A stretch of DNA of 64,000 nt from Nitrosopumilus sp. (lineage in GTDB: Archaea; Thermoproteota; Nitrososphaeria; Nitrososphaerales; Nitrosopumilaceae), in NCBI GenBank assembly GCA_029862745.1, contig JAOTWS010000002.1:1-64000 (forward strand). The letters are read 5' to 3'. The translations under genes and the position numbers were made by a program. Below the pieces are notes generated by a model. That model was not told the origin of the DNA, did not search any database, and was given only the letters and a program-made list of their open reading frames with translations. Positions 37,381-46,897 of this stretch are shown in pieces; the first letter of the stretch is position 1, and every line of letters starts with the position of its first letter.

Positions 37381-38145
37381 ATGCAAATAATTCCTAAATC
37401 ACATCCAAGAGCAAAATCACTTTTAATACGTGAAAAACTAGTTAATGGATTTGATAACGGATTGGTTGCAAAAGAAGGACTTTTGGCACAAGGTAGAGGA
37501 GAAGCTTTTGATTATCTATTAGGTGAAAAAACAGGAAAAACTGCAGTACGTGCAATCAAAGCTGCAGCTGCACAACTCCTATTAGCTGAAACGCCTGTAA
37601 TTTCAGTTAATGGGAATGTTGCCGCATTATGCCCTAAACAAATTGTGAAATTATCAAAACAAATTAAAGCAAAAATTGAAGTAAATCTATTCTATGCTAA
37701 TGAGAATCGAAAGCGGGCAATTATTAAGACTCTTAAAAAAAATGGTGCCTTAGAAATTCTAGGGTCAAGAATTAGTTCATCAACAAAACTGTCAGGTATT
37801 GATTCTGCAAGAAGAATTGTAGATAAGAATGGAATTTTTGTTGCTGATGTTGTTGTAGTACCATTAGAAGATGGGGATAGAACAATGGCATTAAGAAAAG
37901 TCGGAAAAACGGTCATCACATTTGATCTAAATCCTCTATCAAGAACTTCACAGACTGCAAACATTACAATTGTAGATAATGTAACTAGGGCAATTGATTT
38001 ACTTATTGAGGAATGTAAAAAAATGTCAAAAAACAATAAAAAAAATCTTCAAAAAATTATTGCTAATTTTGACAATAAGAAAAATCTTATAGAAAGTGTA
38101 AATCAAATCAAAAATAATTTAACAAGGAGAGCTAAGATTGCATAA
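37381..38145 (+). CDS. 4-Phosphopantothenate synthetase (archaeal)
   Basis: 254 residues with the family start IPKSHPRAKSLLIREKLV and EGLLAQGRGEAFDYLLGE. It condenses 4-phosphopantoate with beta-alanine using ATP. It starts 10 bp after pantoate kinase and overlaps panB by 8 bp. The C-terminal helix is Lys-rich. Confidence 0.92.
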   Translation: MQIIPKSHPRAKSLLIREKLVNGFDNGLVAKEGLLAQGRGEAFDYLLGEKTGKTAVRAIKAAAAQLLLAETPVISVNGNVAALCPKQIVKLSKQIKAKIEVNLFYANENRKRAIIKTLKKNGALEILGSRISSSTKLSGIDSARRIVDKNGIFVADVVVVPLEDGDRTMALRKVGKTVITFDLNPLSRTSQTANITIVDNVTRAIDLLIEECKKMSKNNKKNLQKIIANFDNKKNLIESVNQIKNNLTRRAKIA

Positions 38146-38977
38146 AACAGTCCAAGACATTTTAACTATGAAAAAAGAAAAAAAGAAAATTTCAGTAATT
38201 ACAAGTTATGACTACACATTAGCTTCTCTATGTGACAGAGCAGGAATTGATGTGTTACTGGTAGGTGATAGTGCTGGAATGGTCATACTAGGATATGAAA
38301 ATACAATTTCAGTGACAATGGATCAAATGTGTATGTTTACCGGGGCAGTAAGTAGAGCAAGAAAAAATTCTCTACTAGTATCAGATTTACCATTCATGTC
38401 ATATCAAACAAGTATTGAAGACGCAATAAGTAATTCTGGCAGGTTGATCAAAGCTGGTGCTGATGCAGTAAAGCTGGAAGGAGGTTCGGTTATGGCAGAA
38501 ACGATTAGTGAAATTGTTGATATAGGAATACCAGTAATGGGACATATAGGATTGCAACCTCAAACAGCAATACTTTCAGAAGGATACAAAATACAAGGAA
38601 AAACAAAAGATTCGGCAATGAAGTTAATTGACGATGCAAAAGAGCTAGAAAATGCAGGTGTATTTAGTATTGCATTGGAAATGGTAAGTCATGAAGTAGC
38701 TGAAATAATCTCTGAAACAATCAGTATACCAACTATTGGAATTGGTTCAGGAGCAGGCTGTGACGGTCAAGTGTTGGTAGTACAAGACGTGTTAGGAATG
38801 TATGATAAGATTAAGCCAAAATTTGCAAAAAGATACATGAATTTATCTGAAGATATAGTAAATTCGCTTGAAAATTATAAGAAAGATGTCGAATCAGGCA
38901 TATTTCCAGCACAAGAAAACTGGTTCTCAATGAATGAGGAAGAGTTAAAGAAATTACGTGAGCAAATTGGTAGTTAA
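38138..38977 (+). CDS. panB: Ketopantoate hydroxymethyltransferase
   Basis: 279 residues from TTG. Motifs include VITSYDYTLASLCDRAGID, VGDSAGMVILGYENT, KLEGG and GHIGLQPQ (metal and substrate binding). It makes ketopantoate from ketoisovalerate and a folate-type C1 donor. Starts within the upstream gene and overlaps coaBC by 20 bp, so all four genes are coupled. Confidence 0.95.
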   Translation: MHKTVQDILTMKKEKKKISVITSYDYTLASLCDRAGIDVLLVGDSAGMVILGYENTISVTMDQMCMFTGAVSRARKNSLLVSDLPFMSYQTSIEDAISNSGRLIKAGADAVKLEGGSVMAETISEIVDIGIPVMGHIGLQPQTAILSEGYKIQGKTKDSAMKLIDDAKELENAGVFSIALEMVSHEVAEIISETISIPTIGIGSGAGCDGQVLVVQDVLGMYDKIKPKFAKRYMNLSEDIVNSLENYKKDVESGIFPAQENWFSMNEEELKKLREQIGS

Positions 38978-40220
38978 AAAAAAGGTAAAGCAAAAAGATC
39001 ATCCATCTTTAGATATTGTCAATTCACATGGTATAGAAATATCTGGCAAGAAAATTGTGCTTTGCGTTGCAGGTAGTGTTGCAGCATACAAAGCAATTGA
39101 ATTAGCAAGATTACTTATGAGACACGGTGCCGATGTAACATGTGTAACAAGCAATGCAGTTACAAAGCTAGTGCAACCTGAATATTTCAAATGGGCTACA
39201 GGTAATGAAGTAATAACTAAGCTGACAGGAGAATTAGAGCATATTAGGTTAGCAGATTATAATCAATCAGATCTTATAATAGTATATCCTGCTACGGCAA
39301 ACACATTAGGGAAATTAGCAAATGGTATTGATGATACCCCAATTTCCACAATACTTACTGTAGGATTTGGATCAAAAATTCCAATTTTGATGTGTCTGGC
39401 CATGCATGCATCAATGTATGATAATTTGGCAGTTAAAAAAAACATAGACTATTTGAAAAACAAAATTGAATTTCTGGCTCCCAATATGATTGAAGGTAAA
39501 GCAAAAGCTTCAGAACCTGAGGATGTTTTAGAATATGTTCTATCAAAGTTTGGATTTTCTTCAGTGTTAAAAAATAAAAAAGTGTTGATAACTGCCGGCC
39601 CAACAATTGAATATATTGATCCTGTAAGAGTAATAACAAATCTTAGCTCAGGAAAAACGGGAGTGTTTTTAGCATCTGAATTGATTTCTGCAGGAGCTAA
39701 AGTTACTTTTGTTTATGGTCCGGGAGAAGAAAAACCACCAAAGGGAGCAAAAATAATCAATGTTGAATCTAGTAATGATATGCACGATGCAATTAGAAGA
39801 GAATTAAAGAAAAAATTTGATATTGTTATCATGGCAGCAGCAATAGCTGACTATATTCCAGTGAAAGCAAGTAAAAATAAAATAAAAAGTTCAAAATCAG
39901 AATTAAGAATTAATCTCAAAAAATCACCAAAAATTATAGATCAAATCAAAAAATATCAAAAGAGCGTATTTTTGGTTGGTTTTAAAGCAGAAGCAAACGT
40001 TTCAAAAAATCAATTGATTAAATCTGCACAAAAAAAATTAAGAGATTCATCATCAGACATGATAATAGCTAATGATATTGGTTCACTGAAATATAAAAAA
40101 AATCCTCAAAATAATCAAGTAATTATCATAAATTCTAAAAAAGTAGTTTCAACAAGTTGGATGAAAAAACAAAAAATTGCCAAATTTATTAGAAAACAAA
40201 TAGAATTAAACATAGAATGA
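38958..40220 (+). CDS. coaBC: Phosphopantothenoylcysteine decarboxylase / synthetase
   Basis: 420 residues from a GTG start. The CoaC flavin domain (about 30-210, VLCVAGSVAAYKAIELARLL) is followed by the CoaB ligase domain (about 212-415, ITAGPTIEYIDPVRVITN and NLSSGKTG). It adds cysteine to phosphopantothenate and decarboxylates the product. Last gene of the CoA operon; the remaining steps (ketopantoate reductase, phosphopantetheine adenylyltransferase) are not in the window. Confidence 0.95.
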   Translation: MSKLVVKKKVKQKDHPSLDIVNSHGIEISGKKIVLCVAGSVAAYKAIELARLLMRHGADVTCVTSNAVTKLVQPEYFKWATGNEVITKLTGELEHIRLADYNQSDLIIVYPATANTLGKLANGIDDTPISTILTVGFGSKIPILMCLAMHASMYDNLAVKKNIDYLKNKIEFLAPNMIEGKAKASEPEDVLEYVLSKFGFSSVLKNKKVLITAGPTIEYIDPVRVITNLSSGKTGVFLASELISAGAKVTFVYGPGEEKPPKGAKIINVESSNDMHDAIRRELKKKFDIVIMAAAIADYIPVKASKNKIKSSKSELRINLKKSPKIIDQIKKYQKSVFLVGFKAEANVSKNQLIKSAQKKLRDSSSDMIIANDIGSLKYKKNPQNNQVIIINSKKVVSTSWMKKQKIAKFIRKQIELNIE

Positions 40221-40407
40221 AGAAATTAGAACTACGAAAACTTACCTGACTATAAGGAATTTAAAAAAAATAGAAAACCAAAAATACAACAAATTAAAAG
40301 AAAAATTAGCGATAATTGAACATAGATATTATCATGAGACAAGTAAAATACAAAAAGATGATCTTCAAGAGATTACATAAAATACTTGATAGATCAAAGT
40401 TATACAA

Positions 40408-41244
40408 ATGAAATTGATTCATTTTGAATACAAACAAAGGAATATGAAAATTTGGAATGAAGTTGCCCCTCGTTATCATAAAAAGTGGGCAAGCGTAAAC
40501 AAGGGACCATTTCAAAGCAGTAAAAAATTAATTGAATTAGTTGGCATCAATAAAGGTGATTTAGTACTAGATCTTGCATGTGGTACAGGTGCTTTAACAA
40601 AAGAAATTCAAAAAAAAATTCATAATTCAGGATATGTTGTTGGCATAGATACTTCAATTGCTGCAATTAAAATTGCAAAAAAATGGAATGATAATAAATC
40701 AAATTTAGTTTTTCTAAATATCGATGCAGAGAAATTTAGTTTTTCTAAAAAATTTGATGTTGTAACTTGTCAGTATGCATTATTCTTTTTTCCAAATGCT
40801 CAAAAAGCATTAAAAAACATGAGAAATAGCCTCAAAAAATCAGGTAAAATTGGAATATCAGTTCATGGAAATAATGTTCCATTTTTTAACAGTATTTTAG
40901 ATTCAGTAATTAAATACATTCCAGATTATGTTCCTCCAAATTCACCAGATCTAGATAGGTTTGGAACAAAATTTGCATTAAGATCTGAAATTTCTAAAGC
41001 AGGATTTTCAAATGTTATAGTAAAAGAATTTCTTTTTCAATACAATCCTGGAGTGTTTGAGGAATATTGGAAAAATTACATAAAATACATTCCAAAGCCA
41101 CTAAAAGAAAAACTAAATGCTTTAGAATATTCAAAACGAAAGGAATTGAAATTATTAGTAAAAGAGAAAACAGCTAAATATACAAAGAAAAATGGTCAAA
41201 TTCTATTCCCTTGGCAAGTTTTAATTTCAACAGCTAAATACTAG
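40408..41244 (+). CDS. SAM-dependent methyltransferase (UbiE-like)
   Basis: 278 residues. SAM-binding motif I is LVLDLACGTGALTKE (near 58-72), with VVGIDTSIAAIKIAKK and a motif near DVVTCQYALFFF. The substrate is unknown; UbiE-like enzymes methylate quinones or small molecules. The ATG at 40444 is an alternative start, but a TATA-like ATAAAATA region near 40377-40384 fits the ATG at 40408. Confidence 0.85.
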   Translation: MKLIHFEYKQRNMKIWNEVAPRYHKKWASVNKGPFQSSKKLIELVGINKGDLVLDLACGTGALTKEIQKKIHNSGYVVGIDTSIAAIKIAKKWNDNKSNLVFLNIDAEKFSFSKKFDVVTCQYALFFFPNAQKALKNMRNSLKKSGKIGISVHGNNVPFFNSILDSVIKYIPDYVPPNSPDLDRFGTKFALRSEISKAGFSNVIVKEFLFQYNPGVFEEYWKNYIKYIPKPLKEKLNALEYSKRKELKLLVKEKTAKYTKKNGQILFPWQVLISTAKY

Positions 41245-41263
41245 AGATTCTAAGGAGAAAGAA

Positions 41264-41746
41264 ATGGGTAAAGATAAAAAGAAAAAAGAGGAAAAACCAA
41301 AAAAATCAGATTTTAAAGCATTTCTGCGAAAAAGGGCACCATTTTACCTTGCAGCCATTGCATTAATTGTAATTTCAGCATATGGAGTATTATCAGAAAA
41401 GAATCTAGAAAATAGTATACCAGAACTTGGATCTGAAGACCAACAAATTGTAGATATTCTAATGAAGTATAATGGTCCAAATGAAACAGGGCTAACAGTA
41501 TTAAAAGCAATTGAAACCAAAATTAAAGAAGAGTATCCAGATGAGAAAATTTTTGATGATAAAAAAACCAAAATTAAATTAGACATATTAAAAATAGATT
41601 CAGATGAATATAGAGTTGTTTTGAATTTTCAATCACATAAAGGAGAAATAAATTATGATTGGAATGTAAATACAAGTTCTAAAAAACTTACTTCAAATAA
41701 TCCAGAATCAAAACACATTATTGATTTAGTAGACTTTTATGATTAA
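41264..41746 (+). CDS. Membrane-anchored hypothetical protein
   Basis: 160 residues. A Lys-rich cytoplasmic start (MGKDKKKKEEKPKK), one membrane helix (about 29-46) and an external alpha/beta domain. No recognised family. It follows the methyltransferase by 19 bp on the same strand. Confidence 0.6.
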   Translation: MGKDKKKKEEKPKKSDFKAFLRKRAPFYLAAIALIVISAYGVLSEKNLENSIPELGSEDQQIVDILMKYNGPNETGLTVLKAIETKIKEEYPDEKIFDDKKTKIKLDILKIDSDEYRVVLNFQSHKGEINYDWNVNTSSKKLTSNNPESKHIIDLVDFYD

Positions 41747-41748
41747 GC

Positions 41749-42813
41749 TTAAACTGTGACTAGATTTTTAGTAAATTTGTGCATTACAATTGGTCGTTCT
41801 TTTACAATTAGTGAATCTTCTATCCTGATTCCAAATTTATTTTCAATATAGATTCCAGGTTCTACTGTAATTGCCATATTTTTTTTTAATTTTGTATCAC
41901 TTCTGTAAGAAATAGTTGGAAGCTCATGTACTTCTAATCCAATCCCATGACCAGTTGAATGGATAAAGTATTTACCATAATTTTTTTCTTCAATATATTT
42001 TCTGCATGCAAGATCTATTTCTTTACAATTTACATTTGGTTTGACAGCTTTTAGACCTAGATTTTGAGATTCTTTAACTATGTCATATGCTTCTTTTGCT
42101 TCCGATGAAATTTTTCCAATAGCAAATGTTCTAGTTGCATCTGAAACATATCCTTTGTATCTCAATGTAAGATCAGTTACCACAAGATCACCTTTTTTGA
42201 ACTTTCTTTGAGTAACTTGGGCATGAGGAAGAGCACCGTTGGGACCTCCAGCAATTATCAAGGGATTGAGTGTAGACTTGTATCCAGTGTCAAACATTTC
42301 TTGTTCCATCGCATAAGTCATCAAAATTGTCTGCAATTCTGATTCTTTTTGACCTACTTTCATTTTTTTCGAACAAATCTCAAACATTTCATCTATGATT
42401 TTTGATGCTTTTTTAAGTATTAGAATTTCTTTTTCTTCTTTAATTATTCGGGAATTGTAAAACGGTTCCGTATTTGATGTTATTGTAGGAACATGTTTCT
42501 TTAGGGTCATCATAGTAGAATAGTTTTGACAATCAGTACAAACTTGATTTTTATTTATGTTTTTAATCAAAGAAGAAAGCAAGCCGGTTCCACGTTCTGC
42601 AGTAATTACATTACAATCTTCAGATTCTTCTTTTGCTCTACCTACTTCTAGTTCTGGTGTAATAATGGTAGTTTTTCCATTTTTTTCAAGTAATCCAATG
42701 GCTTCACCCCAAAATCCAGTCATGTAAAACAAATTTTCAGGTTCAAAAGTGACCAAGGTATCACAATTAATTTTTTGAGCAAATTTTAGAAGATTCTTTC
42801 TTCTCTGCTTCAT
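41749..42813 (-). CDS. pepQ: Xaa-Pro dipeptidase (M24 family)
   Basis: 354 residues. The five-ligand metal site is visible: Asp in VTDLTLRYKG and VSDATRTF, His in HSTGHGIGLEVHE, Glu in VEPGIYI and Glu in RIEDSLIV. An N-terminal creatinase-type domain spans about 1-125. It cleaves dipeptides with proline at the second position. Confidence 0.92.
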   Translation of the reverse strand: MKQRRKNLLKFAQKINCDTLVTFEPENLFYMTGFWGEAIGLLEKNGKTTIITPELEVGRAKEESEDCNVITAERGTGLLSSLIKNINKNQVCTDCQNYSTMMTLKKHVPTITSNTEPFYNSRIIKEEKEILILKKASKIIDEMFEICSKKMKVGQKESELQTILMTYAMEQEMFDTGYKSTLNPLIIAGGPNGALPHAQVTQRKFKKGDLVVTDLTLRYKGYVSDATRTFAIGKISSEAKEAYDIVKESQNLGLKAVKPNVNCKEIDLACRKYIEEKNYGKYFIHSTGHGIGLEVHELPTISYRSDTKLKKNMAITVEPGIYIENKFGIRIEDSLIVKERPIVMHKFTKNLVTV

Positions 42814-42884
42814 ACAAAAATATCTTTGATTCTTAATTTATGTTTGATGTAAAGTTTGTATATGGAAAATTAGATTAATTTTTT

Positions 42885-43898
42885 GTGGCAGAAAAAAAAG
42901 AGAAAAAAAAAGTAGTTGCCTTACTATCAGGTGGTCTAGATAGTCAACTTGCAGTAAGAATAATGCAAGAGCAAGGTTTTGAAGTTTCAGCTGTTGCAAT
43001 AAAAACTCCTTTTTGTGATTTTGATTGTGGGCGAGGGTGTGGATTTGAAATTAGAGAGAGAGCAGATGATCTAAATGTTAATTTAAAGACAGTATATCTT
43101 GGTGATGAATACATTGAGATGTTAAAACATCCAAAACATGGAATTGGTGCTGGTTTTAATCCATGTGTTGATTGTCGAACTATGATGTTTGATGCGGCAA
43201 AAAAACACATGGAAGAAATTGGTGCAGAATTTATCATATCAGGTGAAGTATTAGGCCAACGTCCAATGAGTCAACATTTAGATTCATTAAGAATGATTGA
43301 AAAAGATTCAAACCTTATTGGAAAAATTGTTAGACCGTTATCAGCAGGATTACTTCCAGCAACAGATCCTGAAAAAAATGGTTTGATCAAAAGAGAAGAT
43401 CTTGGAATGATCAAAGGGAGAACACGAAGAAATCAATTAGAAATGGCAAAAAAATATGGTATTGAAAATCCACCTAATGCAGGAGGGGGTTGCTTGTTAA
43501 CAGAACCACAGTTTGGAATTAAAGCTAAAGATTTGTTTGAACATATTGAAACTCCAACAATTAATGATATTGACTTATTAAAAATTGGTAGACATTTTAG
43601 ATTAGATGAAGAAACAAAATTTGTTGTTGGAAGAAATAAAGATGAAAATGAAATGATCAAAGCATTAGCATTACCAGGAGATATTTTATTTGAAGCGAAA
43701 GATTACGTAGGGCCAGTTTCAATATTACGTGGTAAGAATACAAAATCTCATATTGAATTTGCAGCATCTGTAACTCTAAGATATTCAGATGCACCAGAAA
43801 ATGAGCAGGGAATTGTTATTGTCAAAAATGATAATTTATCTGAAGAAATTAGTTCAAATTGTGCAATAGAAGAATATTATATTAAATTTAGAATGTAG
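42885..43898 (+). CDS. PP-loop ATPase, TrmU/ThiI-like tRNA-modification enzyme
   Basis: 337 residues from GTG. The PP-loop motif SGGLDSQLAVRIMQ (near 15-28) marks an ATP-pyrophosphatase. Cys clusters are CDFDCGRGCG and CVDCR, plus a Cys in GGGCLLTEPQFG. This matches TrmU-like tRNA thiolation proteins. The C-terminal part (about 255-337) resembles the NFACT-R type RNA-binding domain. Likely job: sulfur transfer to a tRNA base; the exact position is not known. Confidence 0.78.
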   Translation: MAEKKEKKKVVALLSGGLDSQLAVRIMQEQGFEVSAVAIKTPFCDFDCGRGCGFEIRERADDLNVNLKTVYLGDEYIEMLKHPKHGIGAGFNPCVDCRTMMFDAAKKHMEEIGAEFIISGEVLGQRPMSQHLDSLRMIEKDSNLIGKIVRPLSAGLLPATDPEKNGLIKREDLGMIKGRTRRNQLEMAKKYGIENPPNAGGGCLLTEPQFGIKAKDLFEHIETPTINDIDLLKIGRHFRLDEETKFVVGRNKDENEMIKALALPGDILFEAKDYVGPVSILRGKNTKSHIEFAASVTLRYSDAPENEQGIVIVKNDNLSEEISSNCAIEEYYIKFRM

Positions 43899-43971
43899 GC
43901 GTGAATTTTTTAAAAAATTAGTTAAAACTAAGGAAGAGTTTTTGAGTGAGTAAATCTCATTTTCAACAAGG

Positions 43972-44250
43972 ATGCAAAAACAAGAAAATCCAACATATCT
44001 CAAGGCCATAACAATTAGAGATATCAGTGATATTCATTCTATCAAAGAGGACATAAAAAAAGATATGATTTTGATTCTAAGAGTTACACCATTAGCACAA
44101 AAGGATGTTGAACAGCTTCGTAAAGTTGTAGAAGAATTGTATTCTATTGCAAAAGCTGCAGATGCAGAGATAGCCAGATTAGGAGAAGAGCGAATTATTG
44201 TTGCACCATCAAGTATAAAGATCTGGAAACCGGAATATGATCTAAAATAA
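43972..44250 (+). CDS. sepF: SepF-like cell division protein
   Basis: 92 residues with the SepF (DUF552) core (about 10-90) and VVEELYSIAKAADAEIARLGEER. Archaeal SepF anchors FtsZ or CdvB-type division machinery to the membrane. The bacterial N-terminal amphipathic membrane helix is shorter here. Its end overlaps the converging aCPSF1 gene by 9 bp. Confidence 0.82.
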   Translation: MQKQENPTYLKAITIRDISDIHSIKEDIKKDMILILRVTPLAQKDVEQLRKVVEELYSIAKAADAEIARLGEERIIVAPSSIKIWKPEYDLK

Positions 44251-46182
44251 TTTTATCGCTTCTTGGACTTGCGGATAATGTGCAGGTACTTTATACATTC
44301 TTCTAATATTCATAGCAAGGTTTTCTGATTTTTTACGTTCACCATGATTAACTAACACACGACGAAGTTTTGGTCTTAGTCTTTGCACAAATGACATTAA
44401 TTGATTATAATCACTATGCCCACTAAATCCATCTAGTTTTTCCACACCACAGTTAATTGAGACAACTTCAACTTTTCCCTCTTTTCCCAACATGGTTGCT
44501 TGTTTAGAACCGTCAAGAACTCTTCTTCCTAAAGTTCCATTAACTTGATAAGAAACAAACAGTACTTTATTTTTTTTATCAGGTGCAATATTTTTGAAAT
44601 ATTCTAAAACTGGTCCACCTTCTAACATTCCAGATGTTGCTAAGATAATACATGGGGAGTTATCTCTCATTGGTTCTTCTCTAGCATCTCCATGTTCAAT
44701 ATTTGTAAAGTATTCAGAATCAAATGGGTTATCATCAGTTTCTAGAATCTTTTGTTTAAGTTCTCTTGCAAGATATTCAGGATAGAATTCATGTATTGCT
44801 GATGCTTCAGATATCATTCCTTCAGTAAATACAGGGGCTTCGATCATTTCACCCGATTTCATATAATGATCAATTACCATCATGATTTCTTGTGCACGTC
44901 CAACCGCGGGAATAGGTATCAGAACTTTTCCTCCATCTGCTAATGTGTTGTTAACAGCATTAATGAATGCAGATTCTACTTCTTGTCTAGTTGGTTGAAT
45001 ATCTTCTTTAAGACCATACGTACTTTCAATCAATAATGTTTCAACCCTTGGGAAATTCCAACTAGCAGCTTCGAACAAAATACTCTTTCCAAATTTAATA
45101 TCACCTGAATAAACAAAGTTGTGAACTCCATTTCCAATATGAAAATGACACAAGGCAGAACCTAGTATATGACCAGCATTTGCAAAAACTAGTTTAATAT
45201 CAGGTGAAATATCAGTAACTGTTCCATAAGGTAATGTAATTGCTTGTCTCATAATCTGTTTTACATCTCGTTCAGCATAAATTGGGGTTCTACCTTGAGC
45301 AGATGCTACTTTGATTGCATCTAACTGAATAAGATTCATCATTGGAAGTGTTGGTTCAGTACAATAAATTGGACCTTTATAACCATATTTGCATAAAGTC
45401 GGTAAAAATCCAGTGTGATCTAAATGTGCATGCCCAATGACTATTGCGTCAAGTTCATCTAGCGTGATATTGAGCGAGTCTAATCTAGGAAATGCATCCA
45501 TAGGAGATCTTGCACCAGGATTTATGCCACAATCAATTAGGATCTTACTTTCAGGTGTGGATAATAGTAATGAAGATCGTCCTACTTGACCAAATCCACC
45601 AAGAGTATAAAGCGAAACTTCAGTTCTTGGAGATAACCGAGGTCTAAAAATTTCATCACCGACTTGTTTAAGCTGTTTACTCCTTTCAGAGGAAGATTGT
45701 TTTAGAGTTGCATTAATTGTTTGAATTGTACGTGATGGTATGGTTGTTGCTTTTCTAATGCGTAATCTCCAGCCTGTTATCTCAGTTACTTCCACATGAT
45801 TGAATTCTTTTGCATTTCTTTGTAATAGCCAAGGTCTTTTTGCTTCAATTGATACTTCACCAGTTGTAGCATCAAAAAGAGTTGCTTGTAGATTTGCTTC
45901 TTTTGGAACATATTCTGCAATGATTTTTCTAGCTTCTTCTTCAGGTTTTCTTATTGATTCATCAGTTCTAACAACAATTCGTTTTTTAATTATATTTACA
46001 AGATTGGATATTGTATCATTGTTTTCCATCAGATACCGTGGAGTATTTGTGTAAAGAGCAATTCTTGGTCCTTCATATTCTATTTTTGTAACACTTGCTT
46101 CCTTGGGTATACTTTGCAGTATGGTTGCCATAATACTTTGGCTACTAGGATCTAAATCTCTTTGTAATTGTTTTTTTTGCAT
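44242..46182 (-). CDS. aCPSF1 / FttA beta-CASP ribonuclease with KH domains
   Basis: 646 residues from ATG 46182; a longer frame to 46221 would overlap psmB by 32 bp. Two N-terminal KH-type RNA-binding domains (about 1-165) precede a metallo-beta-lactamase fold with GHAHLDHTGF, a beta-CASP cap and the SGHSDYNQL motif. It is the archaeal transcription termination RNase and is essential in tested archaea. It follows psmB by 7 bp in an operon. Confidence 0.95.
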   Translation of the reverse strand: MQKKQLQRDLDPSSQSIMATILQSIPKEASVTKIEYEGPRIALYTNTPRYLMENNDTISNLVNIIKKRIVVRTDESIRKPEEEARKIIAEYVPKEANLQATLFDATTGEVSIEAKRPWLLQRNAKEFNHVEVTEITGWRLRIRKATTIPSRTIQTINATLKQSSSERSKQLKQVGDEIFRPRLSPRTEVSLYTLGGFGQVGRSSLLLSTPESKILIDCGINPGARSPMDAFPRLDSLNITLDELDAIVIGHAHLDHTGFLPTLCKYGYKGPIYCTEPTLPMMNLIQLDAIKVASAQGRTPIYAERDVKQIMRQAITLPYGTVTDISPDIKLVFANAGHILGSALCHFHIGNGVHNFVYSGDIKFGKSILFEAASWNFPRVETLLIESTYGLKEDIQPTRQEVESAFINAVNNTLADGGKVLIPIPAVGRAQEIMMVIDHYMKSGEMIEAPVFTEGMISEASAIHEFYPEYLARELKQKILETDDNPFDSEYFTNIEHGDAREEPMRDNSPCIILATSGMLEGGPVLEYFKNIAPDKKNKVLFVSYQVNGTLGRRVLDGSKQATMLGKEGKVEVVSINCGVEKLDGFSGHSDYNQLMSFVQRLRPKLRRVLVNHGERKKSENLAMNIRRMYKVPAHYPQVQEAIKLF

Positions 46183-46189
46183 TAAATCA

Positions 46190-46822
46190 CTAAAGTTCGA
46201 TGACTGCTTTTTTTTGTTCATCGGTTAAAAGACGGAATCCATCTTTATCCATTACTGCGATGTTAATTCCATCTCCAGTACCAATATTTCTAACTATTGC
46301 AGCTTTAACAGCTCGTAAAGCAATTTTCTTGGCTTCCTCAATTGTTAGATCTTTTTTGTATTCTTCTTCAAGCAAACCATATGCTACTGGTGAACCGCTA
46401 CCAGTTGTAACATATGATTTCTCCTCAACTGAACCAAACATGTCAATGTTAAATAATGCAGGCCCATTTGCATCAAAACCACCAACTAAGATATCAGCCA
46501 TAAATGGATAACCTCTATTCTGATGGAATATTAAAGAGCAAAGTCTTGCAAGTGAGTGGATTGAGATTGGTTCCTGTTTTTCCACTCTATGAAGATTAGA
46601 ATGATAACGTAAAATATCAACAATGTTTTGTGCATCTGCAACGCCTCCAGCCAAAGTTAATCCTGCATGTAAATCGATTTTCTGAATTTTCATTGTGTTA
46701 TTATTTGCAATAAAATAGCCAGCACTAGCTCTCATATCAGCACATAATACAACACCGTCTTTAGCCTTGATACCTACAGTGGTGGTCCCATGCAGAATTT
46801 TTTCTTCAACGTTATTTGACAA
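46190..46822 (-). CDS. psmB: Proteasome subunit beta
   Basis: 210 residues from the TTG at 46822. The propeptide of 12 residues ends at Gly12, releasing Thr13 (motif HGTTTVGIK) as the catalytic N-terminus. A longer frame to 46912 would add 30 residues before the propeptide and overlap the divergent G1PDH gene, so the TTG start is preferred. It forms the inner rings of the 20S core. aCPSF1 follows. Confidence 0.94.
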   Translation of the reverse strand: MSNNVEEKILHGTTTVGIKAKDGVVLCADMRASAGYFIANNNTMKIQKIDLHAGLTLAGGVADAQNIVDILRYHSNLHRVEKQEPISIHSLARLCSLIFHQNRGYPFMADILVGGFDANGPALFNIDMFGSVEEKSYVTTGSGSPVAYGLLEEEYKKDLTIEEAKKIALRAVKAAIVRNIGTGDGINIAVMDKDGFRLLTDEQKKAVIEL

Positions 46823-46860
46823 AATACACCTATTAAGATAAAGTAAATGGCATCTAACCC

Positions 46861-46870
46861 TTTTAAATAA
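46861..46870 (+). promoter_or_regulatory. TATA-like box of G1PDH gene
   Basis: TTTTAAATAA is centred about 32 bp before the ATG at 46898, within the divergent gap to psmB. Confidence 0.45.
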
Positions 46871-46897
46871 CTTTTTGATCCCCTGAAATGATAAATA

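Noticed and set aside
40246-40380. Open frame of 44 codons between coaBC and the methyltransferase, ending ITSKIQKDDLQEIT-like
   Set aside because: It has no ATG, GTG or TTG start and no promoter in the right place; the region could be a remnant but cannot be called a gene.
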